64,000 bases of DNA from Zopfochytrium polystomum. Taxonomy: Eukaryota > Chytridiomycota > Chytridiomycetes > Chytridiales > Chytridiaceae. This document shows positions 12,118-24,031 of the stretch, piece after piece. The notes beneath the pieces are model-generated. The model was not told the DNA's origin. It saw nothing but the letters and a program-made list of their open reading frames with translations, and searched no databases. The stretch's first letter is position 1. Each line of letters opens with the position of its first letter. Location: positions 186,001 through 250,000 of the forward strand of contig JAIVFJ010000035.1 of assembly GCA_025765615.1 (NCBI GenBank), read 5' to 3'. Made by a program: the position numbers and the translations under genes.

Positions 12118-15100
12118 TTATTTATTCCCACCACCTTTGCTGCCAGCTTGCGTTAGCTGGCCGCGACCCTGCTGCTGCTGAGCGGCCGGGGTGGCCACAA
12201 ACGATGGGGCCACAGGTTTTGGCCGTGGCCCGCTCCGTGTGGACGGGTCCGCCAGCCCAGCCAGCCCTACCGCGATGGATCCCGCCCCACCAGCCATGAT
12301 CACCCCGCCCCCGCCTGCTCCACAACCGCGCCGCCTCCGTTTCACCATGGCCGTTAAGACTGTTCCGCCATCTTCCAGCCTTCGGGTTTCCAGAGTTTGC
12401 GCGCCAAATCCTCCACGAGCATGCTTGGGACGCCGCCTTGTTGTTGAGGAAAGGGCAGAGTGTGGCCTGCACGACTGCGATAACCGCGAGGGCGAGCGGG
12501 ACGGCGACGATCGCGCAGCTTCTTTTCGAGTTTCTCGCTGGACAGTTTGCGAGCTGTCGCCCTCAAGCTGCCCGAATAACTCGTCGTCACCGTCAACTTC
12601 GCCATTCGCGCACCCTTCGACGTCGTCTTTGCTGTCGCAATCACTGTCCCAACAGCTCCAATCACCTCCAATCGATCCTCCGAAACTCGCTCCACTCCCT
12701 GGCCGGCTCCGTCGTGGTCCGCGAGGAGTCTGAGGCCGATTAGGCCCCGCTCCACCTCCGGGCGCGGACATGGGTCGTTGGAGAGGGACCGTTGCAAATG
12801 TCACTCGTCCCGGCGCGGCGACCGACTCAAATGAATCTTGGCGCTCCTCAGTTCGCACCTCATCCGTCCCACCGACTACAGCAGCAAGAAGGTGTGAAGT
12901 CTTTATGGATGTCAGTTCCCTGAGATACAGCGGGTTCCCGTGGTCCCGCGGAAACATTGGGCGATGCTGAGCATGTCGAGCCTTATCTGTGGGCGCTTTG
13001 CTCTCGTTAATCAGGAAGCCGCCTATGTCCTTCTGATAAGGGGGACAGCGGCGGTGAGGTGTCCAGGTCTTCTGAATCCCAAAAAGGTACCTTGCGCATC
13101 ACATCCATATCTGAACCTGGCCCGGCAAAACTGGCTCCTGCACTGGCGGGGCGAGCGGGCTTCGCCGACAGCACTGTTGGCGGCGCGACGGGAGCGGATC
13201 TTGCGCTTGACGGCCTCGGCTTCTTTTCTCTTTGGCCTGATTCCGTGGAACGGGTCGATTTCGGGGTTACTTCTTCTGGCCCCGATAGCGTTTCAACTAG
13301 TGACTGAAGCAGTTCTTCGTGCTTGGATAATTCAGCCATGAACCGCAAATCGTCGATGCGTTCGAGGTCAAGAGCATCCTGGTCTCGACCGAGGTTCTCT
13401 TCCCATGGGGTGGGGCCTTCGCGCCTTTGTCTTATTCGCTCCAAACAGCTTACGATGGTTGTGACAATAAGGCTTTTTTTGTGGGAGACGAACGATGCCT
13501 GCCTGTCCACGGTGCGGTTGTTTTTGTCATTAGGCTTTTATCCTGTTTAGTCAATGGGTGCTTGCCTCACCGACGTCCTATGCGCTCCAACTCAAGAAGC
13601 TCCCTAAGTTTTTCTGATTCTTTCCGGCACTTTGCATGAAGCCGCGCGAGAAATTCATCTGATACGAAGCAATATTCAGACTGGAGCCGAAGAACGCTGA
13701 AGCAAACGAACCTTTTCTGGCCTTTTTCGCTGCTGGCTCCTCTTCTATCTCCAAGGCCATTGCCTCTGCAGCGCAGGATGCAACCGCCACCTGGACAACG
13801 CCCGGAACTCTAAATTTGGACTGCCCCGTGCCTGCAATGGCTGCTGCCTCGACAATGGCTTCGCCCACTCCAACGAGAGGGTTCTCGCCGATGTGTATAA
13901 CGCTCGGCGGAGCTTCTTGCGAGAGAAGCTTCGTCGCTGTGGATTTATTCCATCCCGGGCGAGAGAACTCGGTTTCCTTGCTGCATACGGGGGCGGGAAA
14001 CGATCATCTGTGTAAGACACATCTGCAGGCAGTGGGGCGAAAAGTGGCCTCACCACCACAACTTCCACTCCTCGTCGTTCATTTCACTGTCCCTGCTGTC
14101 GTCCTCATCCGCTCCGGATGTGTTATTCTCTGGCCAAGGGCTTTCAGATCCCAGCTGAATTGAGCAAACAAACTTCCTCACCTTTATCCCGATATCCCTC
14201 CCCTCTCGTGATGGTGAGAGGCGCGATAGTGCGAGGCGCGGCTGGCGCTACGTCTAGTCCCGCCGCAGCTTTTACTCCACTGACAACTTTCTCTGCCTCA
14301 AGCTCTGCACTTTTCCTCTCCAGTGCCCTAATCTTCTCTTCTGCCGCCTTAAGCTTGCTCTGCAAAGCCGCGCACTGCAGTTTCTTTTTGGCCACATCAT
14401 TCACCAGAAGCACAGTCTCCGCGTCGGCGGTGGATTTGAAAGTTCGCAGAGCGGAAACCTCTGAATCGAGGTCCCCGTGAAGCTTCATTAGGCGCGCGAT
14501 CTCGTCTTTCATTATAATGTTCTCGCGGCGAAGAGTGGAGATGCGGGACTCGCACTCTTTGTGGTTCATATACTGCGAAAATGGTGTTGGATCAGCTGAA
14601 ACGCTTGCATTGGAATACAACAAACTTTTTGGTATTCGTCTTCCACTCTCTTTTTCGTCAGCTTCTGCACCGTCTCGACGCTTTGCTTGTAGCAGTCAAG
14701 CATGAATTTCGCCTTTTCTGCTCGCCATATTGAGTAACATAGGAGATAGAAAGCACCCACCGTTGCTCTCCGCGATGACACTGTGCTCGAAATCGTCCAC
14801 GGCCAGCATCAGCTTCTCGTGCAGGACCCGAGCGTTCATCATGTTGACGCCCCAGTCCCCGCGGTCGCGCAGCCCTGCCTGTACGCCTGGCCGCACCACG
14901 CGGCGAACGAGCCCTTCTAGCGACGCGCCGCCCAGCGACTGGCGAAACCCCTTGCCGTTCTTCGGGTGCAGCGGCGAGTCCCGCGCGGGCCACGCCGGCA
15001 GTGCCGTGTAGACGTGCTCGAACGCGCTATGGATCGCCGAGTGCGACACCGGAGGCTTCGCCCCGCCTGCGCCGCCGCGCGGAGACGCCTGCTGCTGCTG

Positions 15101-16114
15101 CTGGTGCTGCTGCGCTGGCTGAGGACTCCCCGCCCGCGCGTCGGGCCCGCCGCCACCGCCGCCCTCGTCTTCACCCGACGCGGTGCCGTCCACCGCCGCA
15201 ACATCCCCGGTGCCTCCGCTCCCCGCCGAGGGATTTCCGCCACCCGCCGCCCCGCCACCACCGCTGCTTGCAGGCGCCGCGGCGGTCGCCGCATTCGCAG
15301 CTGCTGCCGCGGCCGCCACCGCCGCCGCCGCTGCAGTGGCGCGCTCCGCCTCCATCAAGCGGACGGTCGCCGCGCCGCGCTCCAACGCCGCAAACTCGTC
15401 TTCCCCCGCCTCGGCCGCGCCGCCGACCTCGCTCCAGAACGTGGCCTTGTCGAGCGCGACGACCGGCGAGGCTGTGGCCTGGTTCATGATGCGCTGGGCG
15501 TGGATCAGCGACATGAATGCGGTCGACAGCGCGTCGGACGGGGTTGCCCGCGGCGCCGTGCCGCTCCGTCGTGGAGGTCGACCGCCGGAACCATCCGGCT
15601 CTCCTCCTCCGCCTCCTCCTCCTCCGTCCACGTCTGCTTCTTCTTCGACTTGCTCTTCTCCGTTTGCTCCTTCCTGCCCAATGAGGTCGGTTTCGATGCC
15701 TCTGTCAGCGTTCAAGAAGTCGTCCGCGGCACTGTCTTTGTTGTCCAGATTTTTTTGGACGCGAGGTTGATGAGGGACACGTGGCGGCGGGGATGGCTGA
15801 AGAACGGTGGAGGTGCGGCGGGGAGGGGCGGCAGATCGTGCTAGCATTTCGTCAGACGCGCCCGCAGAGCGCAGTTGGCGGGGTGCTGGTGGTGGTGCTG
15901 TTGTTGGGGCCCCGTTGTGGTCGACGGCTCGTCGAAAGTATGCATCTGCTCCTGCAGCGACTTCCAAATTCACCGTAGCCATCGCAGGAGCAGCCGCGGC
16001 ATCAGCTCGGTTTAGGCTGGAGATGCTTCGGCGAACGGCGGTATCCACGTCGCCGAACAGGCCACTGCCTTCCGTTGGTGAGGTGGTGCTGTGACCAGAG
16101 GGAATCGAAGCCAT
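12118..16114 (-). CDS. Large low-complexity coiled-coil protein, function unknown
   Basis: I do not recognise the family. Eight exons join with agreeing phases: 16114-14761, 14717-14626, 14572-14182, 14129-14054, 13980-13712, 13658-13571, 13448-13091 and 13032-12118; 1180 aa. The N-terminal 450 residues are Ala/Gly/Pro-rich with poly-Ala, poly-Gly and poly-Gln runs, followed by a helical block (HEKLMLAVDDFEHSVIAES). Coiled coils come next (residues about 455-590; HKECESRISTLRRENIIMKD, AAEEKIRALERKSAELEAEK), then a globular-looking segment (SVIHIGENPLVGVGEAIVEA). A second helical stretch follows (ARLHAKCRKESEKLRELLEL, FMAELSKHEELLQSLVETL), with a tail rich in RPxSA/RPxTP motifs. Coiled coils plus RP(A/M)SA motifs occur in centrosomal and ciliary proteins, so a flagellar role is possible but is inference. 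The CDS stops 3 bp from the AAR2 start codon. Confidence 0.65.
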
Positions 16115-16918
16115 CGACAATGCTAACACTGGCAAACAAACCAACAGAAAAATTGATGTCAGTGCCTTGCTCGCCTGGATTAGCTTAGCAATTATAAGTC
16201 GCTCGCCAACTGGACATGCCAACTACTTGTTCCACTGGACAGGAAGAGCACAACATTTTATGCCGCTGTACGTTGGTTGTTGAAGGGGCTGGGAAAAGGA
16301 GGCCAAACAAACAGAAGCAGCAAAAAGAAAAGAAAATGGGGCTGGCAGTAAAGGGAAAAGTTAGCAACGTCGAGAGAGATAAAGGAGAGAGAGATAAAGA
16401 GAGTGAAAGTGAAAAGCCGCCACGCTCTGGCCGAAGCTACCACAAGAGATGAGAGAAATCACACGAGCATCAGGGCATCAAAAAAGGGAGCGCGAGACCT
16501 TCCCACTGAAGTACCGGGAGAGGAACAGTATATCGCTTGGGCACATTCACCTCGATTCCTCGAACGCCGACAATGAGATGTTTTAAGGAAGAGTAGAGGG
16601 ACCAACGCCTGATCACACACAGATCGGGATGTAAACGTCGGGAAGAGCGAGAAGAGAGGGAGAAGAAAGACGGGAGAGGACAGAGGGAAGAGCGAAGACT
16701 GAGAATCGGGGGGCGGGGAGCAGGGGGGGGAAGGGGGGAAGGGGGAGGGAAACAAGCGGCCATTCATATGAGAAAGAAAACGATAAAGGGAGGATGATTG
16801 AACGGGTGGCTGTTGCAGCTAGAAATTATCGAACAGTAGCGCCAGCCAATATTTAACCAGCACCGAATCCCAAATACCAACCGTCGCCGGAAGAAAATCC
16901 ATCCTTACTCGAATTCCC
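16115..16918. other. Intergenic, purine-rich on plus strand
   Basis: Region between two minus-strand genes, so it should contain the promoter of the 1180-aa gene and the 3' UTR of the zinc-module gene. It is strongly GA-rich on the plus strand from 16360 to 16750. No gene is supported; overlapping reverse frames here are low-complexity Ser/Pro/Leu. Confidence 0.6.
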
Positions 16919-19900
16919 TCAATACATATTCACGTCGAAAAGCGGGCAATTTCGCTCGCGATGCTCCGACGAACCACAGCGTAAACACGCGTGGCTGAAA
17001 CGGCATCGACCATCTTCGACTTCACACTTGACTGCATCATTTCCAATTGCAGAAAGAAAAGAGTGAGACGGGGTGGCAGATGAACACAAGGGAGCCTCTT
17101 ACAGTTGTTGAAATCACGGCAGATGAGCTTTTTCTCCGCCTCTGTCAGGAAGGATACTCCATTACCGCGTAAAGAATGTGGAGCCATTACACCGCCGCCA
17201 TTCATCAGGCCAACGCCACCGTAGCCGTTGAGTGACATCCCGTTCCCAGCATACGTCACAAGACCACCCGATGGACCGACTTTTTCAGCAGAGCGCATCG
17301 CCGCAGCTGCGGACGCAACAGCGGCGATGTGCATGGGGTGATGGGTCCCTCCAATTCCAATTGAACCACCGCCTTGGGTATTATACCAGTGAGCTAAGAA
17401 GCTTCAGATAAATCAAATTATTACCTCCGCCAAAGCCAGACGATATGGCTGCTGCCACCGCAGCGGACGTTGAGGGGGTTGTTGTTGTGGGCAAAGAATG
17501 CGCAAGCTGCAACTCCATTCTGAGTAGCTCTTCGTCTCGGTAGCCTTCTGCTCGTCGCCGTTTGATGTATTCCGTCAAATAATTGTCCAGATTTTCGGGG
17601 CAAATAATTGAGGGATGGGAGGCTCCGCATCGAATGCATTCATGAAGTCGGCGACAGTCAACAATTCGGCAAGTTCCAGCCGAATTCCATGCTAAAGCAA
17701 TTTAAAACGGAATCAGTGGGGGGTCGCGGCTCAGGCGAAGACAAATAGGGGCTTACCAAAACAAAATTCAGCTCCACCAAGTGGCCGAATAGGGCAAGTC
17801 CGCAGAGTATGCTCCCTTGCAGCGCAGCGAAGGCACCTATGCTCACGATGGCACCCAGACGCGCACTCTAGAGAAAAACATCTTAACGCGACGAGTACAG
17901 GGTAACGAATGTTGAAATTCATACCATCCATGTTCCACTTCACGCAAACGTTTCGATCCTTCTTGCACAAAATGACCGGATGGGGACCTGAACATCTAAC
18001 GCAGATATGCTGGCTTTTGCATTCACGCTGCGAAAGCGGGCATTGAGCTCTTTGATAATTCAAGCATGCTGCGGTCGAGCTCGTAGGAGAAGCGCTGCCA
18101 GAGGACAATGCGGCGTTCGCAGCTGCGGCAGCGGCAGCCGCATTATTTGCCAAATTCAATTCCGATGGAGTGATGGGAGGAGACATGTGGCTCAGCGGCG
18201 GAACAAATGACGAGGAGGACGAAGATGCGGAGAAATTGGAGGCAGGCGGGGCTGATAAGATAGACGGAGGGGCTATTCCAGCCGCGTTGGCTGTGTTTAT
18301 ACTGAGACCGTACCCTGTTAATGGTCCACGTCCAAACAACTGTTGTGCACCATACGGGATGCTGATTGTCGGTCTAAACATGCCATCCTCGCCGTGCCGC
18401 TGTGAGTTGGTTTCATCTAGTTTGCCATCATCGCCGTCGTCCTGGGAACCTTCGATATATATTTGATGAATATGACCGTCGGCGTCAATCAACTGTCCTT
18501 CACGAGATTGATCAGGAGGATCCACTGGCGTCCTCGGCATCGGGACCGTCGGGAGCGCTTCAAGCACGTTCCCAGGAGGGGAAAGGAGCCCAGCATCAGC
18601 TCGACCAAGAGACGGGTCTCTTGCAGACAATGGCGGTCCTATGGGCATGCTCATGCGGGCCATTGCGAGAGGCTCACGAGCTGAGAGTGGAGGGGCTGGA
18701 AGGTCATGATCAAGACTGCCACGAATGTCGATCGCTGAGGTGACGGTCGTGAGAGGAGAGGGGCGGTCGCGTGTGATGGTGATCCCTAGTTTAGCCAGAC
18801 CACTTGCCGACGGTCGCCTTGAGGCTATTCCTGGCTGAGTTGGCACGTGCAATCCAGGTCCAGCATTAACGGCTGACCGGGCGGAAGTTGCGGGTGGAGT
18901 TCCCTGCCGAACAGCCGGTGAAGCGGAGCTCTCTGTTTCGATGCTTTCCAACACTCGAGCGGCATTTACGAACATAGGCGAGCTTAATTCTTCACTAAGA
19001 GATTCCGAAGAAGAAAACTCGCGCCGCAGATCTTGAGCCAGGGAAACGATGCGGGATTTGCCATCCCGAACGCGCGATGAAAGGGAGCTCACCCTGGAGT
19101 TTAGGTACCTAACGAGGGTCTGGGCTTCCTCTCGGTGGCGAGTGGCGGCCTCAAGTTGAAGGCGTCGTTCGCGAAGGACCGATTCCGCCTCCTCCAACGC
19201 TGCTAATGATCTGGCATGGCTGACCTCAGCTGTGACACATTGAGCTTCATACGATTGGAGCTCTTTGGCAGTCAAAATGCACTCCATTTCGAGAGTTCGA
19301 TGCAGTGTCGCTTCAACTTCGAGACGAAGGAGCCGTGGGTCAAATGATCGGGACCCGCGCCGCCTTGACCATCCAGGCTCTGTGGAAAAGGGAACATCTG
19401 ATGATGTCTGAGGCATTTCCGCAAAGGAATCCTGCTCAGCGGAGGATCGGTCAGCCTGGCCAAGTGTCAAAGACAGTCGACGATGGCCTCCAACTTCCTT
19501 TTCGAATGGGGAGGGAGGCGGGGCTTCTTTCGGTGTTCGTGGAACGGTGCGGCTGCCGTTGGAGTCAGTTCTCGCAACGTCAATGGATATGGATGGGCCG
19601 AACATGCGAAAGCTGCGCTCATCTTGCGACGAGTCGTGCAGATCATTGAGAAACGCCATACCAATGGCAGGTCGGGGAAATGTTCCAGCCGCTGGACTCT
19701 TGATGCTATCAGGATCATTTTCCGCAGCGCCACCATTCCTTGCAAATTCAGACGGTTGGGTTATGGATACAGCGGACAAATGTCTTGAGTCGGGAACCCC
19801 CGGAGATGCCGAGTGCTGCTTGCGATGGTTTTGAATGCCCATAGCTGAAGTATCCATGCTCGATTGCAGGCGAGATACCGGGCGAGATTCCCGACGAGGA

Positions 19901-21329
19901 CCGAGACCGAGGGAGGACAAAACGGGTGGATCGCTTTCGTCTTCGCTGAAAACAGGACCAGTGAGGGAGGCGGCACCGTTTGTACCGGGGGGCGGGGTGG
20001 CGAGGGGAGGCAGAAGGGCACTATGCAGTGAAGGATCCAGTTGGAGCGTTTCCTGCGGCTGCTGCAGCTGCTGGTCTTGGGCCTGCGCGGGACCCAGGTT
20101 GAAAAATTGCGACTGTGCGTACAACGGATTGCCGTTGCTGGAACCACAACCAGGCGAAGGGCTTCTCAAGTCGCCGCAGTAATGCTGCTGGTCCTGCTGT
20201 TGTTGTTCTAGCTGAAGCTGTAACTGTAATCGGTTATGCTGTTGCTGCTGAAGCAGAAGCTTTTGAGGAATGTGCTGGTGCTGGTGCTGGTGCTGATGCT
20301 GGCCAAGCTGGAGAGATAGTCGGTTAAGACTGTGAGTGCGCTGTTGGGGAGGAGGGGATGTAGAAGAGGAAGAGGAGGAGGAGGAGGAGGAGGAAGAGGA
20401 GGCCGACAACAACGACGATGACGAGGCGGAAAACTTGGTTGTGTGGCAAAAGAAGAGGAGGAGAGGGTGGGGAGTGAAACAAACGATTAATAAAATTAAA
20501 AATCACAAAAGACAAAAACAGAAAAAAAGGTTTTGCAACAAAGCGAGCAAACAGGGAAATCCAGCTGTGCAGGAACTCGGAGGGACAATGGGCAAGAGAC
20601 AGACAGACATTTACTAGAAAACAAGAAAAAACCATTTCGTGCGCTCTCGACCCAAGCAGTCCCTCGTCGAATGGGCGAGAGACAGAGACAGGGACTGAGA
20701 AAAGAGGCAGCAAAATGGAAAATCGGAGGGGGGAAAAAACAAAAACAAAAACAAAACAAGGGCAAACCAAACCAACCTGAATGAGGCGAGGAAATTCTTC
20801 AACTGTCGCGCTGGTGTTGATGTAACCGGGTCCGTCTGCAAAGGGGGAGCCGCTCTCCACGCCCACGCCCGAACCGGCATCAATCGCATCCATCATCTCC
20901 TTTCGTTGCTCAGCCTGTGTTGCAGCCGCTTTGGCGAGCTCGTCGTGGCTGCCGTCGTCGGGGCGGAGATGCCCTTGCTGCTGCTGCTGCTGCTGCTGCT
21001 GTTGCTGAAGTAGGACATCTTGGTAGAGAATATGCTGGTAGCGTCCTTGGCCAGCAGCGTCTTCCACTGGAGATTCGCATCTCGGAAGACTCGCTCCTCC
21101 TGAGATCTCCACGCCTTTCGGCTGTGGGTGCCGCGTCGCAGTCGGGGACGGTGGTCTGGGCAGTGGGGAAAAAAATACAGAAGATTATGAGTTTCCTTTG
21201 TTTGGCCGAAATGGAAGAAGATAGAGGTGGCTCGCTTCAACAGTGACCCCTCCTCGCCCTCACGGGGTCGTCTTACATGAGGGACGGAAGGATAGAGTTG
21301 CTTCCGCCAAGAGCACTTTTGCCCAGCAT
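16919..21329 (-). CDS. PolyQ and coiled-coil protein with four tandem CCCH+CCHC zinc modules
   Basis: Seven exons fit in phase: 21329-21277, 21155-20777, 20433-17925, 17867-17757, 17691-17425, 17372-17103 and 17031-16919; 1233 aa. The N-terminus is disordered with poly-Gln (about residue 80), poly-Ser and more Gln/His tracts; a coiled coil spans about residues 505-615. The C-terminus carries four copies of one module, C-x7-8-C-x3-6-C-x3-H-x-C-x2-C-x3-4-H-x4-C: near residue 934 (HICVRCSGPHPVILC), 975 (HRCLRCAAREHTLRTC), 1020 (HECIRCGASHPSIIC) and at the very end (HACLRCGSSEHRERNC). Each module looks like a CCCH finger fused to a zinc knuckle, so RNA or single-stranded nucleic acid binding is likely (inference). 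Introns of phase 1 fall in or between modules. The 57-bp intron at 17868-17924 is open in frame and could be retained. Confidence 0.78.
20979..21006 (-). repeat. CAG/CTG repeat coding for poly-Gln
   Basis: A run of about nine CTG units on the plus strand (CAG on the coding strand) lies in exon 2 of the zinc-module gene and encodes a Gln tract of about 11 residues. Confidence 0.85.
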
Positions 21330-22417
21330 TGTGGATCACGGTCGTTCGCGGTTCCGGTTTTTTGGACTCAGGTTCCTCGATTCCGCAGGAAAACAATTAG
21401 ATGTTATTGGGGTGAGAGAGCTGTGAGCGGATGAAAGAGGTCAGTTTACGGACGTGAGACCTGCGCTGGGAGTGGCCCTGAGGTAAGAGAAATGACGGTG
21501 TGCTGGTCGACGAAGCGGAGTCTCAAGGGACCGGCGGCGATCGACGGGGCACCTCCTTGTCCTCTTCCTCCTCCTCCTCCTCCTCCTCCTCCTCACGGGC
21601 TCAGGGAGGAGTGCGAAGGGCCGAGTGTGGGGGCAGGGGGGTTGGCTCTGCTGTGTGGAAAGGGGTTGGGGGTGCCGAGGGGGGGGAAGGGGAGAGGAGG
21701 CACGCGACACGAAAGGCCAGGGAGGGGCTCGTCTGCAACCAAACCTCAACAGGAAACAAAAAATTTTTTTTGTTTCTTTGGTCGTGGAATCAAATCAGCC
21801 CAGCATGTGTGTGCTTCTTGCCTATTATCTCACTCACCAACTCACACACTCTCTCTCCCCTGTCTCCCTCCCTCTCACAGAGAAAACGCGAAGCCAAACG
21901 GACAAAAATTGTGGGGAAAAAAAAATATATATAAATATATATATAGAATGGAAAAAGTAACAGAAAGTAAAAAATGCTACTGAAGAAAGCAAAACTAACG
22001 CTCCTATCGGGCGCCGCTCCACATCCTGCCGCATCACACCCTGCCGCCCGCACAACCAACGCCGACGACGACGACGACGACGACGACGACAACGACGACG
22101 ACAACGACGACAACGACAACGCAGGCAGAGGCGACGGTGACGGCGATGGTGGCGGCGGCGGCGGCCACACCGCCAAAAGCAACGACAGCGACTCCACAGA
22201 AGCTACACGCCGTCGACGCAGCCTCCGCCGCCGCCTCCGCAGCAACAATCGTCCCATATCGTCTTCCTCATCTCACAACCGCCTGGGTTCCCCTACACCT
22301 CGTCAGCCTGGAAAGCGCAGACGAAGCCGATCACGATCCTTCGATCATGTTGACAAGGCTGATTCGTGTCATGGAGAGAGGAGGACGGACGGATTGCTTC
22401 ACGTCGATCCTTTGCCC
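21330..22417. other. Divergent intergenic region between zinc-module gene and RAD51D
   Basis: Contains GGA/TCC, GAC and CT microsatellites (for example GAC repeats at 22058-22100 and TCC repeats at 21555-21595) and poly-A runs. An open frame from 21974 runs into the RAD51D model but its first 130 codons are Asp runs and Arg/Ser low complexity, so I treat it as upstream or 5' UTR. It must hold the promoters of both flanking genes. Confidence 0.5.
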
Positions 22418-24031
22418 ATGCAGAACAGAGGGCGACAGCGCCTGCGGCTGCACGGAGACGTTGAAGCAACCGTTCCCCCTGGCGTACCTGGCTTTGGTTC
22501 GCCGACCACTTCAGTTGCTTTCGACAAGCTGATCGAAGCTGGAATTCGATCCGGTGAGCGTGCATTCTCTTGCCCGCTCCCTCACACAGTGGCGTGGCGA
22601 TCGGACGACCGAAACTCACTTACGATCAAAACACGAAATCTCTAGAAATGGATCTCCTTGTTACGTCTGAGGATTACATAATGGCGAATACGGATCTTGA
22701 CCGATTGGTGAGAACACGCTGGGCACTCTAATTCCCTGGTAACTCCGTTTCACTTTGTGGAAATCTTGCAGACCATTGACCGGATGCGGATGCTTGTGGC
22801 CAAGCGGAATAGCTGTCCGTCGCTATCGGCTGTGGAGGCTTTGGCTGCAGAAAAGAAAACCCGAAAGCTTTTAACATCGGGATGTCCTGGGTGGGTAGAA
22901 AAAAAGTTTACTCCTTCCACACCTGTTTGATTAAGTATAACATCCGCAGCATCGACGTGCTTCTCGGCCATGGACTCAAAAGTGGCGACATTGTGGAATT
23001 CGCCGGCCCTCCATCCACGGGGAAAAGTCAGGTGAGCCGGTGCATTGCTCCTTTTTTGGTACCTGTCACTGGTATTCAGTATAGGTCGCCCCACAGCTTG
23101 CCTTTTTCGCGACCGTTGCAGCGCTTGCAACCCGGCCGACAGGCACAGTGCTGTTTGTCGATTCTTGCGGATCGTTTTCTCCGGACCGTTTGCAGCACAT
23201 GTTTTCCGAAAGCGACAGATTCACTAGACACAGAGAAAGTATGGTGCGGTATGCCCAGAACTTTTTCCGGTCGAATGCCGTCAACCTTACCTGTTCCCGT
23301 CATAGACTCCTTCGGGGCTTTTTTCTCGGCTGCGATGCGTGGAATGTTTTGATTCGTTCGAGTTCATTGGGATATTGTATTCGCTCCAGCATCTTCTTGC
23401 GGCCAAGGTAGGCTATCACAGAACAATCCGTTCCCCCTTATGCGCAATCAATCGCTCAGCTCATTTTGCGGTGCTTCGTCGTCGCTAACGCATTGCTTTC
23501 ACTCACAAGGAATCCGACTTTTTCAAGAACCTAATGCTAATTGTGATTGACTCCATCGGCGCGCTTCTGTCCCCAGTCGTTGGAGACGGTCGGGGCCAGG
23601 CTGTTGTCGAAACCGTCGGACGGATGCTCAAGATGATTTCCGTTGTGCACGGCGCTCCGATTATGACCGTCAATTACGCGGTCACAAACTTTAGCCGCAA
23701 AAATGAGCTTTCACGCCCCAAACAGAAGCCCGCGCTAGGCCATGCGTGGGCTGAGGTGCCCACTACCACGCTGTTTTTCAGTAAGCCAACCAGCGCGACA
23801 CGGGAGGAGCTGGACGAGGCCGTAGCTGCTGCTGAGGTCGGACGCGCGAGAGGCGATGGGGCGGCTGGGTTGAAGTCGGGTAATGGTACTGGGTCGGTGC
23901 GCGTATCGACGTATACGAACCAAAGGGGAGTTGATATACAGGTGAAGACGCGTAAGGTGGAAGTACTGCGGTCGCCAGATGAGGTGAGGAGCTTGGCTGT
24001 GCATAAGTTGCGTTTTGTACCCGGCAAGTAA
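22418..24031 (+). CDS. RAD51D: RAD51D-like recombinase paralog
   Basis: RecA/Rad51-family ATPase acting in homologous recombination as part of the Rad51 paralog complex in the nucleus. Seven exons: 22418-22553, 22646-22707, 22772-22890, 22950-23031, 23085-23243, 23306-23407 and 23510-24031; 393 aa. Landmarks are TSGCPGIDVLLGHGLKSGD, Walker A GPPSTGKS (about residues 125-132), LFVDSCGSFSPDRLQ, Walker B LMLIVIDS (D234), and the paralog-specific KPALGHAWAEVPTTTLFF that corresponds to the RAD51D KPALGxxWxxVPxTR segment. The C-terminus has an Ala/Gly-rich insertion. The start is uncertain: I took an ATG that gives a plausible N-terminal helical domain (KLIEAGIRSEMDLL). Exon 5's donor (GTGCGG) is inferred from phase. 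XRCC2 is an alternative, but the late motif favours RAD51D. Confidence 0.82.

Noticed and set aside
21974..22417. N-terminal extension of RAD51D starting at 21974
   Set aside because: It would add Asp runs and Arg/Ser low complexity translated from a GAC microsatellite; family members do not have this, so it is treated as upstream sequence.
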